From contig NW_022985173.1 in the NCBI RefSeq assembly GCF_010093535.1, positions 415,919 through 479,918 of the forward strand: DNA of 64,000 nt. The letters are read 5' to 3'. The translations under genes were made by a program, and so were the position numbers. This stretch comes from Lindgomyces ingoldianus. Its lineage: Eukaryota > Ascomycota > Dothideomycetes > Pleosporales > Lindgomycetaceae. Under the pieces are notes generated by a model. It was not told the origin of the DNA. It searched no databases and was given only the letters and a program-made list of their open reading frames with translations. This document shows, piece after piece, positions 55,766 through 64,000 of the stretch. Each line of letters begins with the position of its first letter. Positions within the stretch are counted from its first letter, which is position 1.

Positions 55766-57929
55766 ATGGCCGAAGAACAGAAGCCCACCGTTGCCACCGA
55801 GGCAGGCGTAGTTGAACCCACCCCGGCCCCCGCCGAGGCCCTGACCAGCGACAAGCCTGCCGAGGCAGTCGAGACCAAGACGGAAGAGCCCGCAAAGACC
55901 GAGGGTGAGCCGGTTGTCGCCGCCGAAGAGAAGAAAGAGGAGAAGCCCGTCGAGCCCATCTACAGCGGTGTCTTAGGTTATAAGGCTCCCGGGCTCAAGA
56001 AGTGAGTTTGAGATTAACTTGGCAGCGATCATACCACTAGATATTTATTCTAATTGTGTTGTAGCGCTTTCCGCTTCTCCAAGAAGTACTTCTGGTTTGG
56101 CGAGGAGGCTGTTTCCACTCAGAGCCTTAGCCACTATCTTCGGGGCGAGAAGGCCGAAGTCGCCCACCCAACTGCTGCCTGGTCGAGCCAAACTGGAAAG
56201 GGTCTTCTCTACTTTGTCAAGCATGCCGATCAGAAGGAGACCCCTGCCGGTGTTCTGAACCTTGTACGCATCAACGAGGAAGTTTTATGACCAGCAAAGC
56301 TAATAAACACGACAGTCTGATGCCACTGACGTGACCAAGGATGGTACTGTCGCATTCTTTTTCAAACTTCACGGACACAAGCACACATTCGAGGCCCAGA
56401 CATCGCCCGAACGCAATGGTTGGTTCGTCGCCGTTGAGAAGGCCGTCGAGGAGGCCAAGGCCGCCAAAGAGGGCATTGTTACTAGCGAGGGTTACAAGGA
56501 GCAGCTCGACAAGCTAGGTGAGTAAATTCCTCCGCATGTGTTGCATTGCAATCATGAAAATTAATTGATGCATTCGCGTTGCATTCGCTTGTTCCCGCTG
56601 CAGGATTGCTGACACGAAGCGAAGGCAAGCCCGCCACGCTAGTTGCAACTGCCGCTAAGGAGGGCGCCACCCCAAAGAAGAGCACCGACGCTAAGACAGC
56701 GGAAACTGAAACTGCAGCTCCAGCTGAGAGTGCCGCCGCTCCGGCCCGCACTGGATCGTCTTCAAGCAGCTCTGCTGACGAGGAAAAGAAGAAGAAGAAG
56801 GCGAAGAGCAAGAGCCGATCCGTTTCTCGAGGCAAGCGTGCCTCCATCTTCGGCGGCTTCCTTGGAAAGAAGGAAAAGGTAGAGGAGAAGAAGGAAGAAA
56901 AGAAGGAAGAGGAAGAGGCTAAAAAGGAGGGCGAGGAGGCTGCTGCCCCCGCTACTGAAGGTACGTTATGACCCTTCCCACGAGGAATTGATCCCATTGC
57001 TTACATGACTAGCTTCCACTACTGCTCCCGCCCTCACCGAGGAGGCTTCCAAGCCTGTTGAAGAGGCCAAGACGGAGGAAACTCCCGCCCCAGCTGGAGA
57101 GGCTGCCGTCGAGGAAAAGAAGGTGGAAGAGAAGAAGCCCAAGCCTCAAAAGCGGGGCTCCATCTTTGGCAACTTTGTCGAGAAGCTTAAGAGCCCAACA
57201 ACCGAGAAGAAGGAGTCAGAGGTTGTCCCAGCCCCCCCAGCGAAGGAGCCGGAGACCGTCGCTGCTCCTGAGGCTCCTGAGGCTCCTAAGACCGAAGAGA
57301 CTCCAGTGGCTCCAGTCACTGATGCTGTTACAGCCGAGACGCCGAAGGAGGAGGCCAAGCCTACAATCACTACTCCTCCCAAGGAGAATTCACACTTCTC
57401 TTTCGGCAAGTTCTTGGGTGGCCACAAGGAGAAGGCTAAGTCCCCAACCACTGAGGCTGCGCCCAAGCTCGAGGAGCCAGCGAAGACCGAAGAGACTCCT
57501 GCTCCAGCTGCGACCGAGCCGGTCACAGAGGCTCCCAAGGAGGAGGAGAAGAAGGAGGAGGGTGTCACCAGCACCGTCTCCGCTAATCCCGTTACCAAGA
57601 AGCGGGGCTCGATCTTTGGCAACATTGGCTCCAAGAAGGAGGGTGAGGCCTCCGACAAGCCCAAAGGTCTGACTGGCCTTTTCCGCAATGCCAGCAAATC
57701 CATCAAACCCAAGAAGAAGGAGGAGGCCCCCGCTGCCCCAGCCAAGGTTGAGGAGACTGCTGAGCCAAAGGAAGAGTCTCCCGCTGTCCCAGCCAAAGAG
57801 GAGAAGAAAGAAGAGGCCGCCGCTCCAGTTGCTGCTGCTGAGCCTAACTCAATTGGCGACGTTGTCCCGGAGGCCGTTACAGTAGGGCAGGCTACAAAAA
57901 GCACGCCCGAAGTCTCTGCCACTGCATAA
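55766..57929 (+). CDS. Meu6-type PH-domain protein with Glu/Ala/Pro/Lys-rich tail
   Basis: Coding exons 55766-56001, 56065-56263, 56316-56517, 56604-56960 and 57013-57929 give 636 residues. After an acidic Glu/Ala/Pro-rich start, a PH-like domain spans about residues 62-190 (IYSGVLGYKAPGLKNAFRF, FWFGEEAVSTQSLSHYL, FFFKLHGHKHTFEAQ, NGWFVAVEKAVEEAK). This matches the PH domain of the fission yeast meiotic protein Meu6 and its many filamentous-fungal relatives. The remaining 440 residues are low complexity with repeats of a short motif, (R)xSIFG(G/N)(F/I), at three sites and two looser copies, separated by Lys/Glu/Pro/Ala stretches. PH suggests phosphoinositide or membrane binding; the repeated motif may be a docking or phosphorylation site. 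Strongly biased codons (AAG, GAG, GCC) suggest high expression. Confidence 0.87.
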
Positions 57930-58979
57930 AGTATGGTGGGAAGATCCCACGCTCAATGACAGCCACGACGAGATGACGGAAAAGCAAAGATACCGCTCCT
58001 CCCTTGTTTGATCGCACGGCCCAACACGACAATATACCCCCGAAGTCTTTTGCTTTGGATCTTTCCATGGATTCAGGCACCAGTTTTGGATTACCCCACG
58101 CCCACACACGCATCCCCTCTCATGCACCCTACCCAGTTTCGCTACTCGGTAAAGTTCGACCAACTCCTCGTCACTCGCTCTCGTGGGTTTAAATGTTCTG
58201 CGGCATTGACATGTTTGGCGGTGTCTATTTTGGTTCTCAGTGTTTATGCCCACGTTTTCTGTCTAGATTGATACCACTCTGCACTTGTTTCTCTCATTTT
58301 GATACCAATGTCTTGGTTCCGGCTGTCGTTTATTTGTTTTCACTGCGAAATACCCCCTGATACCCTGCGTACTGCCTTATTAGGAAATGTACAAGCGGCC
58401 AACTATAGGGCACACACCCCAGCTAATACGTAATACAAAATGTGGTTTTCTTGCGCAATGAACAGTTTCAAGTGATATTTTCAGACTCGAGGACATTGAA
58501 AATGGATAACAGGACAACTCAAAGCAGTAACCATGCAGGTGTTTAGCACCTGCAATCCGTTGGAGACATGAGGCGCATTGTTGCATTGAACAAGTTTGAA
58601 GACGATAGTGGTCGTGAATGGCCTGGGGAGCGTTCCTCATAAGGCCTGGTTAATCTAGCGGAAAGTTACGGAATCTCGAATAATAGTGAGATCACTAGGG
58701 GTGATGTCCTGCCGCTGGATGCCCAGGTGCGCGGTACAAATGTGAGGTCGCAAACCGACGGCAGCCTCGTGGGGGGGAAGGGGGAGCTGCAGCACCTCCA
58801 CCTCAGCTTTCGCCGCCAATGCCCAGAAGACGGCACACCACCCACATCCCTTCCCAACGACTCGTTTTGTTTACCGTGTTTCGTTCTTAATGTGCATATT
58901 CTTGCCTGAGCTGGGCTGTCGTTCGCTCGATTGACAGGGTTGCGGTTATCTTAGTGGGAGTCTGAGTGCGCTACCCATC
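57930..58979. other. Intergenic region
   Basis: This is the 3' flank of the PH-domain gene and upstream region of the UBTD-like gene. No coding sequence seen. Confidence 0.4.
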
Positions 58980-60194
58980 ATGGTATGTCGTGCGACAACT
59001 ACCTCCCTCACTCGCCGACGGCCTTGGGCCGGGAGTGGGTTGATAGCCCCAAATCCAAGAGTCCATGGCAAAGTCTCATAAGCGAGCTTCTTTCCTCCCG
59101 CATAACTAATTACGAGGATTTAGGGTTGCTGTTTCTCTCATGAAGAAGACAACGGCGCAAACCATCCATACCCACCCGTCGCCAATGCACCAGGCCCAGA
59201 CTCCTCCTCCCGCAACATCACCGCCGGTTCTCCCACACGTACTGGCTCAATTGTCTCTCCGCGGGGTTCTCGTGTTTCGCACCATCACGCCCCACAGGCA
59301 CAATCACGTCCAAATTCCAAGTCCATAGCCCCAAACACACCTCTCAAGCCCCTCGACCCGAATCGCAGATCCGCGCTACCAACAACGCTCTCCTCCTCTG
59401 TAACTGCGACAAGTCCAAGAAACAGGACACATATAACGCCGCTGTCCAACCCGAATGATGCCCAATGGACGCGCAGCCGGCTAGCGAAAGAACGGAGGGA
59501 CTGGTGGGACACAAGGGTAACAGGCTCGCAGGAAATATGGGCCGCAATTCAACTCTGCGTCGAATACCTTCAGGCCGACGACGTGGCAGAGGCGCAAGCA
59601 ATCCTCGACGCAAGCGGATGCACCTGTCCGAACGGCGAGATCTGGAGGGGCGTGTTTGGAGAGACAGGAGAGTGGTATAAAGTTCCTGAGTGGCTTATCA
59701 ATGAACCAGCGGGGTTAGTGGAGGATCCAGAACATGTCGCAGAAGAGGGGGATGATGAGAACAAGAGCGATGATGGAGACAGTGATCATCTAAATCTGAG
59801 CCGAGAGAAAGGGAAGGGGAAAGCAAGCATGCAGGAAGTCCAAGCGCAGGAAACATTGCCACTGCATGTCAAATGCCGCATTGGCGATACGGCAGAAGAT
59901 TTTATGTTGCAGTTGGGGAAGCAGGAGAAGGTTAGAGTGTTGGTGCAGAGGTTGAGGGCAGAGACCGGGGTAAGCCTATACCTTTTTCTAGCTGCACCCT
60001 ACACCCTGGTTAATGGTTGGTATGGAATAGTTCAGGATACTTACTAACACCGGCATCAGATATTCAACAGCCGCATTAGACTTCTCTATGCTGGCAAAAT
60101 CCTGGACGAACACAAGACTCTGCTATCCCAATGCCCCAGCTTCGCAGACGGACACGTATGCGTCGTCTATGTTTCCCGAAAGGATCGATCGTAG
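58980..60194 (+). CDS. Ubiquitin-domain protein of the UBTD/DC-UbP type
   Basis: Coding exons 58980-58982 (the ATG only), 59124-59969 and 60060-60194 give 327 residues. The donor after the ATG is GTATGT; a CTAAT branch site and TTTAG precede the second exon, which starts GGT TGC TGT TTC TCT, so the protein begins MGCCFS. That is a classic N-myristoylation plus palmitoylation signal, and it only appears after splicing. A Ser/Pro-rich linker follows, then the UBTD N-domain (WTRSRLAKERRDWWDTRVTG, EIWAAIQLCVEYLQADD, GEWYKVPEWLINEP). A C-terminal ubiquitin-like domain (LPLHVKCRIGDTAEDF, RLLYAGKILDEHKTL) ends the protein. In animals UBTD proteins bind E2 enzymes; the fungal role is not settled. Membrane association at the cytosolic face is inferred from the N-terminus. 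Confidence 0.88.
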
Positions 60195-61777
60195 CACCCT
60201 TTCTTCTAACTATCCTTCTCGCCAGCTTTCTGGTGTCACTTGATTCTATTGGATTCAATTTCACCCTTCCGTCCACACATTTTACACTCATATTCATTCG
60301 AATCATCTCCGGACCTACTCTCTTATATCCCAATTCGATCCAGTCGTACATTATTTTAATCACCCATGTCACGTCATGTCATCGAGATACCCCATTCCAT
60401 TCCACTTTCTCTCTCGTCTTCATTTGTTCTCCTCCATCATTGGGTTCTCATCTTACGGCGCGGGGAATTTCCGGGAAAGCATCAAGGCATCGATTGTCTA
60501 GGAATCGGCCAAGGATAACAACATTATTATTATTAATGAGAGTGTTTTACGTACAGAAGCAGGTAGTTGGCAGCATAGCGAGCCATTGATAGGTTCATGT
60601 TCAGCGTAGTTATGAATGAATAGATCTTGCCTCTCTAATCTGCTCCCGAATACTTTAACTTCTAGTTATGTGTCCGGACTTGCTATTGTCATACTACCCA
60701 AAGGCGTTACTATTGGAGACCGTGACGAGGGAGAAGTATGTGTCGCATTGATACTTGAAGGAAAGACGTTGTCGGCTTCAGGCCAAGAAATCGACCAGCC
60801 AGCTCCAGCCGGCCTCCACCCTTCTATCTTGCATCTCGCCTGCAAATGCAAAAGCTCGCTAAAAGAGATCACGCGCAAAATACAGCGACTGCCGATTGGC
60901 TACACGCACCAAGAAGTCAAGCAGAACGAAGTGAACTGCGAAGGAGAGAGGTTGACAGCTCAATCGGGCGATAGCGGCGATCTTGACTGACCACGTCGAA
61001 CTCCGATACTAGGTGTTTAATTACCCACGTGCTATCGACCCCTCTTCAACGCCGATCATACGACGCGACCACTCGAGGACTTCAGCGGACTCTATTCGAC
61101 CAGCCTCTGCCTACATGGCAGGTTCAGGGCCATAGAAGACGGCTTTCTTTCGCCGACCGCGATCTCTTATCCATCGTGCCATCGTCTAAGCCACCAGTCT
61201 TGCGACGAACGACGCCGTTTCTCCCCCAGTAGCCTCTCCCTCGCCCCCTCCCTGTCAGCTATCAAATGTATTCCAGTCCAGATATATTCGTCATTTTCAT
61301 CTTGTAATTGCCATTATTGGGGCAAGCAAAACATCCTTTCGGACCACCAGGGCAATCCAACGAGGCGCCAAAGGGATCGCACGAGGAGTTATCATGAAAG
61401 TAGCGCATGGAGGCCTCCTATTAGTTTGACATGCGACCTGGTGAAAGTCTATTCTTGCTCTACTGTCCTCTTTATTGTTCTTTGTGCGCAATACGATCTC
61501 GCCGCCATCATCGAGCCAACAATAGCATCCACACGCCATGGACAAAGAATCTAATCTTTTCCTTTGTTCTCACCGCGTCGTCCCCATACTGAGTTATTTG
61601 GAGGGTTTCTGTCAGTAGCCATAGCAGTAAGAATTTCTCCTTTTAAAGCCTTTCCTCGTAAACGTAACGCTGCATTCTGTCTCCTGGTCATCTTATTCAT
61701 ATATGTTTGCTTTTTCTATCCCCATTTCTTTGTATATCACATTTCTTTCGATCAAGTCTGACTGGATGACAGCAACC
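60195..61777. other. Intergenic region, no gene called
   Basis: 1.6 kb between tandem genes. A 124-codon frame at 60616-60990 and an 82-codon minus-strand frame at 61297-61545 show no family resemblance. The 150 bases before 61766 are T/C-rich, as in a promoter or leader. Confidence 0.4.
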
Positions 61778-63859
61778 ATGAGTAGCCCGTTCGGGAATAG
61801 CAGAAACCCTTTCTCCCGGCGCCAACATTCAACCACCCCAAGCCATTTTGAATCCCTTCAGGATGGATCACCCGGCCATGATGACGACTATTCGCTTCCT
61901 AGCTATGACTATACCGAGGATAGCTCCCAACCTAACAGACCCGAATCTACGCCCGGCTATCGCAAGCCTACCGAAGCTTCTAAAAAGAAACGCAGATCTG
62001 ATATCGTTCCCCGAAGCGGCAGAGGCGGGGAACCAATGTTTCATTCTACACCCGATTCTATTAGCCCCAAGGGCCCATGGAAACCTGCTGGCAAGGCAGC
62101 ACCTCACAGTGACCTCCACAACCCCTTGGGCTTTCGGAGGTCTTCAACGTCCGTTAGTTCACTTGCAGGAAAACCTAACGCCGGATTTCGTACCCCGACT
62201 ACCAGTAGTTACGGCTCGCTAACACCATCTTCAACACCCACACGAAAGCGGTCTTTTAACTTGCCGCTCATGGCAGTGCTGCCAAGGATAGAGCGGCGAC
62301 GGAGCGGGTTGAATCAGAGTCCCCTTGCAGCATCAGCTGACGACGTCACTAACATCGATCGGTCTAAATTAGGACGGCTTTCGGCTGAAATGTCTGGGAT
62401 CCGTTTGAAACGTCCGGATCGTAGGTTATCTATGTCCGTGGATTCTGAGACTATGCGCGAGACATTGAAATGGAGAGAGAGTCAACGCAGCTATCATGGT
62501 ATGAATAGCCCGCCTCCAGAACTCGCGGATGTGATGAATGGGAATGGTTATGGGAGTCCGTCGAATGAAGTGGAGGGATATGGATACTATGATGTACAGC
62601 ATAAGAGGTTATCACAACCAACTTATCAGCTGAACGACACCAACGCCGACTCAGAAGAAGAAGGAGATGAACGCAATCCCCCACAAACCGTTCATATGAA
62701 TCACCAGTCTGCTTCCGATAGTCCATCCTCCAACAACGCTGTCGCCTCGCCTACCCTCTTCCCATCCGCCTTACCCTCAACTCCTGACATCATCCTCCCC
62801 CGCCTGTCCTTCGAACACCGACGCACGCACTCCCTGCGCGAAAACCCATACGTGCAAAAGCTCTCCGAAGAAGTCTCATCCCTAAAAGCCACCCTCGCGA
62901 GCAAATCCCAAGCGCTCTTTGACCAAGAAGCAAAGCACCAAGAAGAAATCGCCATTCTCTCCTCCAAACTCTCTCCCTCTCCCTCCCCCAACCCACTCAC
63001 AGCCTCCGAAACCGCTCCCAGCTGGCAAACCCTCTACCACCAAAAATGTCTTGACAACGCTAAACTCGTCTCTGATATGAAAGATCTGCGCATCGAACTA
63101 GAGAAAAACTACCGGCCTAAGCTAAAACGCGAGAACGAGCGACTGCAAAAAGATATCTGGGATGCGCGAGACTTCGCCTCCTTACTCGAACAAACCGTGC
63201 AAACATTCCAATCACAAGCGCAGACTTGGGAAGCTGAATATAAAGCCCTTGAATCCCGCTCTAAAATTTCGTCTGCGCAAAAAGACTCTCGGATTGCGGA
63301 GCTGGAAGCCGAAATGAGTGGTGTTATCGCTGAGTATTACAGGAACGTGGGGCATGAGCAGAAGGACGAGGTTTTGTATTTGAGGACGAAGATTCAGGGG
63401 TTAGGACATACGCTTGATGGACTGCTGAGGGAGAATAAGAAGGTGGCTACGGAGAGAGATGAATGGGGTAAGGCTGTGAAAGCAATGATGGAAAGGGGGG
63501 AAAGGCTTCCTTCTGGCTACACTGCACCACGTCCGTTCTCCTTTACTACCCGCAAGCCGAATTTCGAAAGCGAAGCAGAAATTGCAGAGCGCAACGAATA
63601 CCTTGCGCAGGTGAGAGAAACGCAGGAGGCGAAGAGGGAGCGGGAAGACGCGTTGTGCGACTTACTAGAGAAAGCGAGGAGGTTTAAGATGGGCGATAGG
63701 TATCCTCCTATTTGGAAGGGGTTTGAGGAAGTGAGGAGGATGGAGGAGTGGGAGAGGTGGGAGGTAGAGCGGTATTTGGAGGTTGCGCCTATGGAAGATA
63801 GGCTAGCGGCGGAGAGTGTGAGTAAGGAGTTTAGAGAGAGGAATAGGGTTTCGGAGTAA
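61778..63859 (+). CDS. Coiled-coil protein of unknown function
   Basis: An intronless frame giving 693 residues from the ATG at 61778 (MSSPFGNSRNPF). In-frame ATGs at 61766 and 61703 exist; the longest form would add a hydrophobic N-terminus that looks like translated leader, so I prefer 61778. Residues 1-330 are Ser/Pro/Arg-rich and disordered, with TPTRKRSFNLP and RRRSG basic patches. Residues about 360-600 form coiled-coils: NPYVQKLSEEVSSLKATLA, then RIELEKNYRPKLKRENERLQ and EVLYLRTKIQGLGHTLDGLL. Such disordered-plus-coiled-coil proteins in fungi are often cytoskeletal or spindle-pole scaffolds, but I cannot name the family. The C-terminus is rich in charged residues and Trp. Confidence 0.75.
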   Translation: MSSPFGNSRNPFSRRQHSTTPSHFESLQDGSPGHDDDYSLPSYDYTEDSSQPNRPESTPGYRKPTEASKKKRRSDIVPRSGRGGEPMFHSTPDSISPKGPWKPAGKAAPHSDLHNPLGFRRSSTSVSSLAGKPNAGFRTPTTSSYGSLTPSSTPTRKRSFNLPLMAVLPRIERRRSGLNQSPLAASADDVTNIDRSKLGRLSAEMSGIRLKRPDRRLSMSVDSETMRETLKWRESQRSYHGMNSPPPELADVMNGNGYGSPSNEVEGYGYYDVQHKRLSQPTYQLNDTNADSEEEGDERNPPQTVHMNHQSASDSPSSNNAVASPTLFPSALPSTPDIILPRLSFEHRRTHSLRENPYVQKLSEEVSSLKATLASKSQALFDQEAKHQEEIAILSSKLSPSPSPNPLTASETAPSWQTLYHQKCLDNAKLVSDMKDLRIELEKNYRPKLKRENERLQKDIWDARDFASLLEQTVQTFQSQAQTWEAEYKALESRSKISSAQKDSRIAELEAEMSGVIAEYYRNVGHEQKDEVLYLRTKIQGLGHTLDGLLRENKKVATERDEWGKAVKAMMERGERLPSGYTAPRPFSFTTRKPNFESEAEIAERNEYLAQVRETQEAKREREDALCDLLEKARRFKMGDRYPPIWKGFEEVRRMEEWERWEVERYLEVAPMEDRLAAESVSKEFRERNRVSE

Positions 63860-64000
63860 GGCTGGTAATTCTCTAGGCGATGGGAATTAATAAGAGGGAA
63901 TGGATGCGTTGAGGGTCTGTGTTGGGGAGGTTTTCTCTAGGTTGTCAAGATTTGGTTATGATACCCTGGGCTAGCACTTTTAGTCGTTTTTCTGGAAACT
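63860..64000. other. 3' flank at the window edge
   Basis: The last 141 bases follow the coiled-coil gene stop and hold no feature I can support. Confidence 0.5.

Noticed and set aside
57058..57672. 204-codon Arg/Leu/Pro-rich frame inside the PH-domain gene.
   Set aside because: It is a shifted-frame shadow of the Lys/Glu/Pro/Ala-rich coding sequence.

Overview
The window is nuclear DNA of a filamentous ascomycete (Pezizomycotina). Genes are interrupted by short introns, mostly about 50-200 bp, with GT...AG ends and recognisable CTAAC/CTGAC-like branch points. Several gene families are typical of or restricted to these fungi: Zn2Cys6 regulators, HET-C, the fungal SLATT protein, Ssn8, a Meu6-type PH protein and a SulP transporter with a cyclic-nucleotide-binding tail. 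I rebuilt exon structures by hand. In every multi-exon model the phases close and the reading frame is intact. I saw no tRNA or rRNA gene, intact transposon or CRISPR array.

Layout. 0-2.3 kb: Zn2Cys6 transcription factor (+). 2.3-6 kb: gene-poor. 6-10 kb: mitochondrial S-adenosylmethionine carrier (-), divergent from a fungal SLATT two-TM protein (+), then a small predicted mitochondrial protein (-). 11.4-15.2 kb: a conserved Ser-rich protein (-) and cyclin C/Ssn8 (-). 15.7-21.5 kb: calcium-regulated mitochondrial carrier (+), mitochondrial co-chaperonin Hsp10 (-) and a mitochondrial-type tRNA(Ile)-lysidine synthase (+); the last two share a 322-bp promoter. 22-25 kb: SNARE Syn8 (-) divergent from a RING/TRAF-like protein (+). 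26-32.7 kb: HET-C (-) divergent from a 981-residue ankyrin protein (+). 33-37.7 kb: a large disordered protein (+) and a second Zn2Cys6 regulator (-).

37.7-44 kb is a gene-poor island. It holds a decayed cytochrome P450 fragment, a possible sedolisin fragment and AT-rich sequence. From 44 kb on every gene is on the plus strand: HMG-box regulator, GINS subunit Psf1, SulP/STAS/cNMP transporter, a Meu6-type PH protein, a UBTD-like ubiquitin-domain protein with an MGCC N-terminus, and a coiled-coil protein.

Themes. Mitochondrial function recurs in 6-21 kb (two carriers, Hsp10, TilS, a small matrix-like protein). Fungal non-self or effector-type proteins appear twice (SLATT, HET-C). Two genes (hsp10 and the UBTD-like gene) have a first coding exon consisting of the ATG alone. 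I found no complete new multi-gene system. The best leads are the SLATT protein, the HET-C/ankyrin divergent pair, the ATG-only exons and the gene graveyard at 38-40 kb.
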